From: Actinobacillus delphinicola
Lineage (GTDB): Bacteria > Pseudomonadota > Gammaproteobacteria > Enterobacterales > Pasteurellaceae
Length of the DNA stretch: 64,000 bases
Assembly (NCBI RefSeq): GCF_900638385.1
Contig: NZ_LR134510.1
Location: forward strand, 1,550,001 to 1,614,000
Direction of reading: 5' to 3'
Shown: positions 56,107 through 64,000 of the stretch, in pieces
Position numbering within the stretch: position 1 is the stretch's first letter
How the letters are laid out: every line of letters begins with the position of its first letter
Made by a program: the position numbers and the translations under genes
The notes under the pieces: model-generated
What the model was told of the DNA's origin: nothing
Databases searched by the model: none
The model's input: only the letters and a program-made list of their open reading frames with translations

Positions 56107-58386
56107 ATGTCGATGCGGATTGTGCGTACTGGATTCTTACTATTAGTGCTGGCAATGACAGCACTTTTAGGTATCGCATTGCAAAAAGGGACGGCTGTTG
56201 AAACCGATTTGCAAACCTTATTGCCGAAAGAGCAACATCTCACTGCATTACAACGACAAGTAGATGCGATTCAAGAGCGACAATTCGCAGAACAAATGAT
56301 TGTGTTGATCGGGAATAAAAATAAGCAACAGGCAGAAAATGTTGCGCAGCAAGCTGCAGAGTTTCTTGGAAACACGCATTTATTCGCACCGATAAATTTA
56401 AAGCAACAGCCTAATCTTGATACCTTAAAAGCAGAAATTAATCAGCTTAAAATTGCTACGTTACCGCAAAGCGTACAACGCACTATTTTGAGCGAACCGC
56501 AGTCCTACTTTCAGAAATTAGCACAACAAATCGTTAATCCTTTTAATCAACAAAATTTATTAAGTTTTGCACAAGACAGTTTTGGTTTTGGGCGCTTTGT
56601 TTTACCCCAACTTCAGGGCGATTCACCGATACAGTGGGATAGTCAAAGCGGAATGCTATGGACCAAGTACCAACAAACTTACTGGGTATTATTACCGTTA
56701 CGCTTAAAAAATGCGGATTTTCTGCAAGATAATTCTCAATTTTTAGCCCAGATCCAGCAACTAAAATCGCAAGTAGCTGCGACAGGCAATCAAATTTTAA
56801 TGACAGGTAGTGCGTTGTTTTCAAGCTATGCAAAACAACAAGCGCAAAAAGAAATGACGGTGATGAGTATTTTAGGGATTAGCTTAACCTTAGCATTGTT
56901 ACTTTTTGTATTCAGAACGTGGCGAGTTTTTTATTTATTTATTCCTATTGGAATAGGGCTTATTTGCGGAATGACAAGTGTTATTTTGTACTTTGGGCAA
57001 ATCCATGTCTTAACTATTGTGATAGGAACAAGTCTAGTCGGCGTACTGATCGATTTTCCATTGCACTGGTTAGTGTCGGCATGTGGAAAAGCACAAACTG
57101 CATCGCCTATTGTAATGAAGCAATTACAAAAAACCTTTTTTATTAGTTTATTGGTCACGTTAATCGGCTATGGCTTGTTGGTATTTACGCATTTACCCAT
57201 TTTGCAACAGACCGCCTTGTTTTCGGCAACCGCATTAATTTGTGTAATGTTAGCAACTTGGCTTTTTATGCCTATTTTGTTTAAAGGTTACAAATTACAA
57301 AAAATTTTCCGATTTTCGGGGCGTGTGCATTTTAAAGTCCCGAAAAAAGTTAAGACGATGGGGGGATATGCGTTTATTATTTTTGTGGTGGTGGGGATTT
57401 TTCGCAACCAATGGCATGATGATATCCGCCAGTGGGTGAATTTACCGAAAGCCTTATTGCAACAAAGTATGGCGATCCGTGATATCACTAAAATTGATCT
57501 CAGCCAACAATATTTTCTCGTGCAGGCCGATAATCCGCAAACGTTATTGCGAAAAGATCAGCAAGTTTCTGCATGGTTACAAACACAGCAAAAAAGTGGG
57601 GCAATTGGTCATTTTCAATCGTTAGGCGAATGGTTGAATACGGCAGAACAACAACGTGAGTTTATTCATAAATTCCAACAGTTACCGCCTTCCGTTTATG
57701 CGCCCCTTGTTGAAATCGGGATTCCAGCGGAGTATTTACAAAAGCAAGCGCAAAGCTTATCGCAAACACCAATTTTAGATTTAGAAAATGCGCTAAAATT
57801 ACCATTAGCGCAAGCGAAACAACGCTTATATTTAGGCGAAGTGTTACCCAAAATCTATGTGAGCATTATTCCCGTTTCAGGGGCGACAAATTCCGCACTT
57901 ATGCAACATTTTGCCCAAAAGATTGTGGGCGTGACTTGGCAAGATAAGCGGCAGGCGCTTAATCAAACTTTCCAACAAACTCGCGATCAGGCCTTAGGCT
58001 TAAAATTATTATCCTTTTTGCTCGCTGCATTGCTTTTATTTAAATTTTTTGGCGTGCGTGATACGGCAAAAATTTTGAGTATCCCTTTCGCTGCAATCAT
58101 AATTACGATTGGATTATTAGGGTGGTTAGCCATTCCGATTAGCCTATTTTCGCTCTTTGGGTTGTTGCTAGTTTCCGCAATTGGCATTGATTATGCTGCG
58201 TATGTCTTTAGTGTGCCAGACAAAACCACGGGGCGTTATTTTACGATTCAACTTGCAGCGACCACAACCTTGATTTCATTTGTATTATTAGGGTTAAGTT
58301 CAACGCCTGCGGTCGCAGATTTTGGTTTTAGCGTCAGTATCGGGACGATTGTGAGTGTCATTTTAACGTTTTTGGTGCATAAGTAG
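56107..58386 (+). CDS. MMPL/RND family exporter of the polyene operon
   Basis: 759 residues. Two membrane blocks, each with a large periplasmic loop before it: a first helix at about 8-25, loop to about 250, helices at about 255-410, a second loop to about 625, and helices at about 635-759. It carries the RND-type Asp in GVLIDFPLHWL near 320 and AIGIDYAAYVF near 698. Probably proton-driven and hands the polyene lipid to the LolA-like carrier. A stretch at 57300-57330 resembles the ACGCCCC repeat. Confidence 0.87.
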   Translation: MSMRIVRTGFLLLVLAMTALLGIALQKGTAVETDLQTLLPKEQHLTALQRQVDAIQERQFAEQMIVLIGNKNKQQAENVAQQAAEFLGNTHLFAPINLKQQPNLDTLKAEINQLKIATLPQSVQRTILSEPQSYFQKLAQQIVNPFNQQNLLSFAQDSFGFGRFVLPQLQGDSPIQWDSQSGMLWTKYQQTYWVLLPLRLKNADFLQDNSQFLAQIQQLKSQVAATGNQILMTGSALFSSYAKQQAQKEMTVMSILGISLTLALLLFVFRTWRVFYLFIPIGIGLICGMTSVILYFGQIHVLTIVIGTSLVGVLIDFPLHWLVSACGKAQTASPIVMKQLQKTFFISLLVTLIGYGLLVFTHLPILQQTALFSATALICVMLATWLFMPILFKGYKLQKIFRFSGRVHFKVPKKVKTMGGYAFIIFVVVGIFRNQWHDDIRQWVNLPKALLQQSMAIRDITKIDLSQQYFLVQADNPQTLLRKDQQVSAWLQTQQKSGAIGHFQSLGEWLNTAEQQREFIHKFQQLPPSVYAPLVEIGIPAEYLQKQAQSLSQTPILDLENALKLPLAQAKQRLYLGEVLPKIYVSIIPVSGATNSALMQHFAQKIVGVTWQDKRQALNQTFQQTRDQALGLKLLSFLLAALLLFKFFGVRDTAKILSIPFAAIIITIGLLGWLAIPISLFSLFGLLLVSAIGIDYAAYVFSVPDKTTGRYFTIQLAATTTLISFVLLGLSSTPAVADFGFSVSIGTIVSVILTFLVHK

Positions 58387-58392
58387 GCGAGA

Positions 58393-58887
58393 ATGAAAAA
58401 AATAGCGTATTTTTTATTGGGTATGATTTCGTTATGGTTGGCGGGGTGTACAAGTGCGCCACAAGTCGTGCATTTCCCAGAAATTCGCCAACAAGTGCGC
58501 CTATTTAAAGTGGTGAAATTAAATTCACAGCAACAAATTATGAGCGAAAATATTCTTTCGATTCAAATGATGCCAGACAAATGGCGCTGGGTGGAAGTGA
58601 ATGCACTCGGCGCACCGCTTGCACGGGTTCAGCTTAATGCACAAGGGTGGCACAATGATGGTTTTATTATGCCAAATCCGCAAGCGGTACAATTATTTTC
58701 GGCGGTCGCAACTGCGTTACAGCCACAACAAATGATTTTCTTATTTAAACGAATTGAAAAAATGCCACAAAGTACAAAATTTTTCCCGAAAACAGGGGCG
58801 TGGTGGCAAACTCAAAAAATAGCAAACGGTTGGAAAATTCAGCTAGCCGATAGTAGTCAGTGGCAAATAACTGAATTAGAGGAATAG
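58393..58887 (+). CDS. DUF3261 outer-membrane lipoprotein of the polyene operon
   Basis: 164 residues. Lipobox LAGCTS at about 16-21. The rest is a small beta-rich domain (LNSQQQIMSENILSIQ, then WRWVEVNALGAPLARVQL). DUF3261 lipoproteins are regular members of APE clusters and could receive the product at the outer membrane. It starts six bases after the exporter. Confidence 0.84.
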   Translation: MKKIAYFLLGMISLWLAGCTSAPQVVHFPEIRQQVRLFKVVKLNSQQQIMSENILSIQMMPDKWRWVEVNALGAPLARVQLNAQGWHNDGFIMPNPQAVQLFSAVATALQPQQMIFLFKRIEKMPQSTKFFPKTGAWWQTQKIANGWKIQLADSSQWQITELEE

Positions 58888-58892
58888 GTCGT

Positions 58893-60104
58893 ATGAAAAT
58901 TTATCTTAATAAACCCGCTATTTTGACCGCACTTGGCGAAGGCATAGAACAACATGTGGCACAACTACTGCAAGGCTCGGCGCCAGCGATCCAATGTCAA
59001 AATAAACTATATACTAGCCGAAATATTTCTGGAAAAGCCCAATACCTTGCGGGCGTTGATTGCCCATTGCGTGCATTTCCAGAAGGATTAGATGAAAAAC
59101 ATCGAAGCCGTAACAATCAGTTACTTTGGCACGCTTTAGCGCAGATTGAAGATCAAATTCAGCTAGTGATTCAACAATTTGGAACGGCACGTATTGCCGT
59201 AGTGATGGGAACCTCTACTACGGGCGTGGATGAAAATATTCCATTTTTACAGTCGTTATTTTTGAATCAGCCCTCCAAAATGGAATTTAACTATGAGCAA
59301 CAGTCTTTCAATGCACCTGCTGATTTTATTGCGGAACAATATCAATTAAAAAATGTGGCTTATGGAATTTCAACTGCCTGCACCTCGGGTGCACGTGCCA
59401 TTATGTCCGCTGCACGTTTATTAAGAGCGAATTTTTGTGATGCAGTGATTTGTGGTGGTGTGGATTGCTTATCGCCACTGACGGTAAGCGGTTTTGGCTC
59501 GCTTTCTGTCTTAAATGAAGGACAAACGCAAGCATTTTCTCAATCTCGTGCTGGGATCAATATTGGAGAAGGGGTGGGAGTCTTTGTCATGACACGAGAG
59601 CCGCTAACTGATTGTGTTGAATATTTAGGTGGTGGGGCGAGTAGTGATGCGTATCATATGTCTTCACCTGATCCAACAGGTACGGGGGCAAAAAATGCTT
59701 TTTTACAGGCTTTAAACCAAGCGCAATGCTCATCAGAAGCGATTGGCTGGATTAATGCACATGGTACGGGGACGCAACATAATGATGCGATGGAAAGTAT
59801 TGCCATCGCGGAAGTTTTTGGCACTGAAACGCCCGTAACGAGTACAAAACCTTATACAGGACATACGTTAGGTGCAGCAGGTGCGGTAGAGGCAGCACTC
59901 AGTTGGGGAATGATTCATCGTCATTATAATCCGAATGGGCGATTACCCCCACAATTTTGGGATAAACACCATGATGAAAATCTTCCTCACATTAAGATAA
60001 CGGATGAGAATAGCCATTGGCAACAAGGTAAACGCATTGTTGCAAGTAGTTCGTTTGCATTTGGTGGAAATAATGCAGTTTTAATTCTAGGAGAAAAAGA
60101 ATAA
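58893..60104 (+). CDS. Beta-ketoacyl-ACP synthase of the polyene operon (ApeO-like)
   Basis: 403 residues, KAS II fold. Cys nucleophile in GISTACTSGARAIM near 160; His in INAHGTGTQHND near 290 and KPYTGHTLGAAGA near 325; SSFAFGGNNA near the end. It condenses malonyl-ACP with the growing chain, probably with the chain-length factor. An exact Haemophilus-type uptake 9-mer, ACCGCACTT, is at 58926-58934. The stop overlaps the next ATG by one base. Confidence 0.93.
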   Translation: MKIYLNKPAILTALGEGIEQHVAQLLQGSAPAIQCQNKLYTSRNISGKAQYLAGVDCPLRAFPEGLDEKHRSRNNQLLWHALAQIEDQIQLVIQQFGTARIAVVMGTSTTGVDENIPFLQSLFLNQPSKMEFNYEQQSFNAPADFIAEQYQLKNVAYGISTACTSGARAIMSAARLLRANFCDAVICGGVDCLSPLTVSGFGSLSVLNEGQTQAFSQSRAGINIGEGVGVFVMTREPLTDCVEYLGGGASSDAYHMSSPDPTGTGAKNAFLQALNQAQCSSEAIGWINAHGTGTQHNDAMESIAIAEVFGTETPVTSTKPYTGHTLGAAGAVEAALSWGMIHRHYNPNGRLPPQFWDKHHDENLPHIKITDENSHWQQGKRIVASSSFAFGGNNAVLILGEKE

Positions 60105-60568
60105 TGCACGATTTAACATGCCCGATTATAGACATTGAACCTTTATTACCTCATACGGGAGCGATGGTTTTCCTAGATAAGATTATTGATTGGGACGAAA
60201 AAGGATTAACTGCGGAAACGATGATTAAGGCAGATAATTTGCTATTACGTCATGGGCAATTTGATACATTTTCCTCAATTGAAATTATGGCACAAGCAGT
60301 TGGTGCGTGGGCGGGGTGTATGCATACCTCTCGAGGAGAGCCAATAGGATTAGGGTTTTTATTAGGGACACGTTGCTTAAATTTATTTAGCCAAACGATA
60401 GCGATTGGGACGCAGTTAATCGTAGAAACAAAATTATCCATTCAAGATCAATCGGGTTTTAGCGTATTTGATTGTTGTATTAAAGATAAAGGTAACGGGG
60501 CGATGCTCGCTAGTGCTGCATTGAGCGTGTATAGCCCTAAAAAAGAAGAAGGGAAAGAAAATGAATAA
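60104..60568 (+). CDS. ApeP-family hotdog dehydratase
   Basis: 154 residues. FabA/FabZ-like fold: EPLLPHTGAMVFLDKI near 12-27, with the His of the active site in LLPHTGAMV, and SIEIMAQAVGAWAG near 62-75 (Glu). It dehydrates 3-hydroxyacyl-ACP in polyene elongation, the partner of the ApeI-like protein. It overlaps the reductase by 8 bases. Confidence 0.88.
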   Translation: MHDLTCPIIDIEPLLPHTGAMVFLDKIIDWDEKGLTAETMIKADNLLLRHGQFDTFSSIEIMAQAVGAWAGCMHTSRGEPIGLGFLLGTRCLNLFSQTIAIGTQLIVETKLSIQDQSGFSVFDCCIKDKGNGAMLASAALSVYSPKKEEGKENE

Positions 60569-61289
60569 AACCGTTTTAGTGACAGGGTCAAGTCGAGGTA
60601 TTGGAAAAGCGATTGCTTTAAATTTAGCACAGGCAGGTTATGACATTGTGTTACATTGCCGTGCGCGCCGTGAGGAAGCGGAAAAAGTCGCGTTGGAAAT
60701 TCAAAATTTAGGGCGACAAGTGAGAATTTTGCAATTTGATGTTAGCCAAAGAGAGCAAGTTGCAGAAATTTTAACGCAAGATGTGGAACAATATGGCGCT
60801 TATTACGGTGTGGTGTTAAATGCAGGATTAACACGTGATAATGCATTTCCTGGGTTAACTGGTGAAGATTGGGATATGGTATTACGCACTAATTTAGATG
60901 GATTTTATAACGTGTTACACCCTATCATGATGCCAATGATCCGCTGCCGTAAACCAGGGCGTATCGTTTGTATTACATCCGTTTCTGGTTTGATTGGGAA
61001 CCGTGGGCAGGTAAATTATAGTGCGTCTAAAGCAGGACTTATTGGAGCAGCAAAAGCATTGAGTGTAGAGTTAGCTAAACGTCATATCACTGTAAATTGC
61101 GTTGCGCCTGGTTTAATTGAAACCGAAATGCTCGATGAAAACGTACCCGTAGAACAAATTTTAAAAATGATTCCTGCAGGCAGAATGGGGCAAGTTGACG
61201 ACATTGCCCATACGGTCAATTTTTTAATGGATGAAAAGGCAGGATACATTACTCGCCAAGTTATCGCCGTAAATGGTGGACTTTGCTAA
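60561..61289 (+). CDS. 3-oxoacyl-ACP reductase of the polyene operon (FabG/ApeQ-like)
   Basis: 242 residues, SDR family. NADPH-binding VTGSSRGIGKAIA near 6-18, NAG near 86, catalytic Ser at ITSVSGLIG near 137, Tyr/Lys in YSASKAGLIGAAKALS near 151. Reduces beta-ketoacyl-ACP. Start overlaps the dehydratase; 27 bases to the next ketosynthase. Confidence 0.93.
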   Translation: MNKTVLVTGSSRGIGKAIALNLAQAGYDIVLHCRARREEAEKVALEIQNLGRQVRILQFDVSQREQVAEILTQDVEQYGAYYGVVLNAGLTRDNAFPGLTGEDWDMVLRTNLDGFYNVLHPIMMPMIRCRKPGRIVCITSVSGLIGNRGQVNYSASKAGLIGAAKALSVELAKRHITVNCVAPGLIETEMLDENVPVEQILKMIPAGRMGQVDDIAHTVNFLMDEKAGYITRQVIAVNGGLC

Positions 61290-61316
61290 ATCAATAATGA
61301 GAAGGATTAAAATAAT

Positions 61317-62567
61317 ATGCAAACAAAACGAGTCGTGGTTACAGGGATCGGTGGTATTACCGCATTCGGGCGTGATTGGCAGACGATTAAAGCAAACTTC
61401 AAACAACAAAAAAATGCCGTTCAGTATTTCGATATTGCGGAACGTTTTCCTGAATTAGAATCTTACTTAGGTGCGCCTATTACGGATTATGAACCGCCAC
61501 AACATTGGACACGGAAACAAAAACGTAGCATGGGTAAGGTGGCAATGCTTTGTACCGATGCAGCGGAAAGAGCGCTTTCTCAAGCAGGCTGGTTAGATGA
61601 AAACGGGGTGATCAATCCTATTTTACAAACTGGGATAATGGGCGTGGCATCGGGATCTTCTGTGGGCAGCCCTAAAGATGTGAGTGATATGGGAAAACTC
61701 ATTTTAAGCGGAGAAAGTAAAGATTTTGGTGCCAATACTTATGTGCGCATGATGCCGCATACCACCGCAGCGAATATTGGTATTTTCTTTGGCTTAACAG
61801 GGCGTATTATTCCTACCTCCAGTGCTTGTTCTTCTGCCTCGCAAGCGATTGGCTATGCGTATGAATCAATTAAATATGGTTTAATTCCAACCATGCTTGC
61901 TGGTGGTGGCGAGGAGTTTTGTTTTTCTGAAGTGCATGTATTCGACTCACTTTACGCCGCCAGCCGAGATAATGAGCATCCTGAAAATACGCCACGACCT
62001 TATGATAAAGATCGTGATGGGTTAGTCATCGGAGAAGGTGCGTGTATTTTCGTTTTAGAAGAATTGGAGTATGCGAAAGCCCGTGGGGCAAATATTATTG
62101 CTGAAATTGTGGGGTTCGGTTCAAATAGTGATGGCGCACATATCACTCGCCCACAAAAAGAAACCATGCAACAATGTATGCAACTTGCGTTAAATGATGC
62201 GCATCTAGAACCTCAGCAGATTGGTTATGTTGATGGACACGGCACAGCAACCGAACAGGGAGATATCGCAGAAACGTTAGCGACCGCTGCACTTTTTGGT
62301 AAAGTCCCATTTAGTTCACAAAAAAGTTATCTCGGGCATACGCTTGGCGCATGTGGTGCGTTAGAGTCATGGTTCGCTATTGAAATGATGCGTGATCAAT
62401 GGTTCGTGCCAACCCTGAATTTACAAAATATCGATCCCCGTTGTGGTGAATTAGATTATATTCAGCATACAGGACGAGAATTTTATACCGATTACGTGAT
62501 GAATAATAATTTTGCCTTTGGCGGAGTGAATACATCTTTAATCTTTAAACGTTGGCAAAATCAATAA
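61317..62567 (+). CDS. Second beta-ketoacyl-ACP synthase of the polyene operon (ApeR-like)
   Basis: 416 residues, KAS I/II fold. Nucleophile Cys in PTSSACSSASQAIG near 165; His in YVDGHGTATEQGD near 305 and KSYLGHTLGACGALES near 340; NNFAFGGVN near the C-terminus. Last gene of the operon, ending in palindrome G, which acts as its terminator. Which ketosynthase pairs with the chain-length factor cannot be told from sequence. Confidence 0.93.
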   Translation: MQTKRVVVTGIGGITAFGRDWQTIKANFKQQKNAVQYFDIAERFPELESYLGAPITDYEPPQHWTRKQKRSMGKVAMLCTDAAERALSQAGWLDENGVINPILQTGIMGVASGSSVGSPKDVSDMGKLILSGESKDFGANTYVRMMPHTTAANIGIFFGLTGRIIPTSSACSSASQAIGYAYESIKYGLIPTMLAGGGEEFCFSEVHVFDSLYAASRDNEHPENTPRPYDKDRDGLVIGEGACIFVLEELEYAKARGANIIAEIVGFGSNSDGAHITRPQKETMQQCMQLALNDAHLEPQQIGYVDGHGTATEQGDIAETLATAALFGKVPFSSQKSYLGHTLGACGALESWFAIEMMRDQWFVPTLNLQNIDPRCGELDYIQHTGREFYTDYVMNNNFAFGGVNTSLIFKRWQNQ

Positions 62568-62577
62568 ACTTTTCTGA

Positions 62578-62637
62578 AATCACGCCTCAAAAATCAAAAA
62601 AAAATTATGATTTTTGGGGCGTGATTTTTATTTTTAA
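62578..62637. repeat. ACGCCCC-family palindrome, copy G; terminator of the polyene operon
   Basis: AAATCACGCCTCAAAAATCA (62578-62597) pairs with TGATTTTTGGGGCGTGATTT (62608-62627) with one G-U or mismatch, followed by TTATTTTT. The longest arms in the family. Confidence 0.83.
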
Positions 62638-62772
62638 TAAGTGGGTATTTTTCCTATTTAAATTTGTTAAAAACTTCACTCGTTCTTTGTTACACCTTAT
62701 TTATATTTCTCCATAACTTGTAACAAATCAAGCTGGATCTATCGGCATTTTTAGCATGATTATGCTTCACTT

Positions 62773-62781
62773 TGCTATACT
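62773..62781 (+). promoter_or_regulatory. Possible extended -10 promoter of the YidE-like gene
   Basis: TGCTATACT is an extended -10 (TGnTATACT) 31 bases before the start codon; no convincing -35 is seen. Confidence 0.4.
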
Positions 62782-62811
62782 CAAAATACTAATTAAAAAA
62801 GTGAGGTTATT

Positions 62812-64000
62812 ATGAGTGAGGTTGGGATTACGGTCAGCTTACTTGCTTTAGCCGCAATTGTTGGGTTATGGCTCGGAAGTTGGAAAATAAAAGGGGTGGG
62901 GTTAGGCATTGGTGGCGTATTGTTTGGCGGAATTATTGTTGCGCATTTCACTAATCAATATCAAATTCATTTGGATGTCCATACTATGCATTTTATCCAA
63001 GAATTCGGGCTAATTCTTTTCGTATATACGATTGGTATCCAAGTCGGACCTGGTTTCTTTTCATCATTACGTGAATCAGGGTTAAAACTTAATTTACTTG
63101 CTGCACTTATTGTTTTAATTGGTGCTATCATTGTGATCTTCTTTAATAAACTCCTTAATATTCCTCTAGAAATCATCCTTGGTATTTATTCTGGTGCCGT
63201 GACGAATACACCGTCTTTAGGTGCAGGACAACAGATTTTAAGCGAATTAGGTCTTCCTGGGGTAACAGGTACCATGGGGATGGCTTACGCAATGGCTTAT
63301 CCTTTCGGGATTTGTGGCATTTTGCTTTCAATGTGGCTGATTCGTCTTTTCTTCCGTATTAAAGTTGATGATGAGGCAAGTCGTTTTAAAAAGAGCAGTG
63401 GGCAGGATAAATCTACGCTTGATGTCATCAATCTGTTGGTAACCAACCATAATTTAAATGGCATTAATCTTGGCGACATTCCAGATTTGTCTGGCGATGA
63501 AGTCGTATGCTCCCGCTTAAAACGTGGCGATGACATTATGATTCCAAAAGCGGATACGCAAATTCAACTTGGCGATGTTTTACATTTAGTTGGAGAAGGT
63601 GCTGATTTAAAGAAAATGCAATTGATTATTGGGGAAGTCGTGGACGTGCCTCAAAAACAATTTACAGGATATTTACGCGCGGAACGCATTGTGGTGACAA
63701 ATGAAAAAGTATTAGGTAAAAAAATTCGCAGTCTTAATCTTCATGAAAAATACGGTGTCGTGATTTCTCGTCTAAACCGTGCTGGGGTTGAGCTAGTGCC
63801 AAGTTCAAACAGTGTTTTACAATTTGGTGATGTACTCCATATTGTTGGGCAAGATGAAGCTATCAATAAAGTGGCTGCCTTATTGGGGAATGCCCACCAA
63901 AAATTACAGCAAGTCCAAATGCTTCCTGTGTTTATCGGTATTGGCTTAGGGGTGTTACTTGGATCGATTCCATTCCACATTCCAGGATTTCCCGTTGCAT
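62812..64000 (+). CDS. YidE/YbjL (AspT-type) transporter, 5' part
   Basis: The frame is open from the ATG at 62812 (preceded by GTGAGG) to the window end: 396 residues, C-terminal part off-window. Membrane block of about five helices (residues 5-185) with [14 protein letters not shown] near 75 and [16 protein letters not shown] near 125, then two RCK_C domains (about 210-290 and 300-375), then the first helix of the second membrane block ([16 protein letters not shown]). This is the AspT/YidE layout: duplicated half with central RCK_C pair. Family members include the aspartate:alanine exchanger; the substrate of YidE is unknown. Confidence 0.9.
   Translation, partial: MSEVGITVSLLALAAIVGLWLGSWKIKGVGLGIGGVLFGGIIVAHFTNQYQIHLDVHTMHFIQEFGLILFVYTIGIQVGPGFFSSLRESGLKLNLLAALIVLIGAIIVIFFNKLLNIPLEIILGIYSGAVTNTPSLGAGQQILSELGLPGVTGTMGMAYAMAYPFGICGILLSMWLIRLFFRIKVDDEASRFKKSSGQDKSTLDVINLLVTNHNLNGINLGDIPDLSGDEVVCSRLKRGDDIMIPKADTQIQLGDVLHLVGEGADLKKMQLIIGEVVDVPQKQFTGYLRAERIVVTNEKVLGKKIRSLNLHEKYGVVISRLNRAGVELVPSSNSVLQFGDVLHIVGQDEAINKVAALLGNAHQKLQQVQMLPVFIGIGLGVLLGSIPFHIPGFPVA

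Overview
The window is 64 kb of AT-rich gammaproteobacterial chromosome, almost certainly from the family Pasteurellaceae. The evidence is the gene content and local order: msrAB of the secreted PilB type, mog-glnB, thioesterase-hemH, ribE next to a MATE pump, sucA-sucB, yoaA-tsaB-fadD-rnd, fabZ-lpxA-lpxB-rnhB, and Slam/surface-lipoprotein and trimeric-autotransporter genes. I cannot name the genus. By eye I found only one exact Haemophilus-type uptake 9-mer.

Layout. 1-3.8 kb is a surface module: the end of a Slam outer-membrane lipoprotein translocator, its probable client lipoprotein, and a compact YadA-type adhesin. 3.8-5.4 kb is msrAB. 5.7-15.0 kb is a minus-strand defence island (helicase, DUF4391 protein, type III Mod, type III Res) abutting a seven-gene tRNA array (15.33-15.93 kb; Gly-GCC x3, Leu-TAA x3, Cys-GCA). 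16.1-18.7 kb holds yccT, acyP, tusE, yccA and tRNA-Ser(TGA), the order I recall around serT in E. coli. 18.8-24.9 kb carries hns, a small membrane methyltransferase, grpE, nadK, recN, prmA and ribE. 25-37 kb carries a MATE exporter, a YcbL-like hydrolase, sucAB, yoaA, tsaB, fadD and rnd. A second seven-gene tRNA array (38.8-39.4 kb; Gln-TTG x3, Leu-TAG x2, Met x2) lies between a DcuC-type and a CitT-type dicarboxylate carrier. 41.4-48.9 kb is lipid A/acyl chain synthesis and housekeeping: fabZ, lpxA, lpxB, rnhB, an SLC13 permease, mog, glnB, a thioesterase and hemH.

49.2-62.6 kb, directly after tRNA-Leu(CAA), is a single 17-gene operon of the aryl-polyene (APE) type. It has a chain-length factor, acyltransferases, two acyl carrier proteins, two dehydratases, an acyl-activating ligase, a ketoreductase, two ketosynthases, a thioesterase, a LolA-like carrier, an MMPL exporter and a lipoprotein. 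It should build a polyene acyl chain on a carrier protein, attach it to a lipid-like anchor and export it to the outer membrane. No ammonia-lyase or methyltransferase is present in the operon. The window ends inside a YidE/AspT-type transporter gene.

Regulatory signals that can be read directly include twin LexA boxes before recN, a sigma32-like promoter for grpE, an FNR-type site at class II spacing before the CitT-type gene, near-consensus sigma70 promoters before the tRNA genes and the APE operon, a Fur-like box upstream of msrAB, and many intrinsic terminators. A family of intergenic palindromes with ACGCCCC/GGGGCGT arms recurs at least seven times between 17 and 63 kb.
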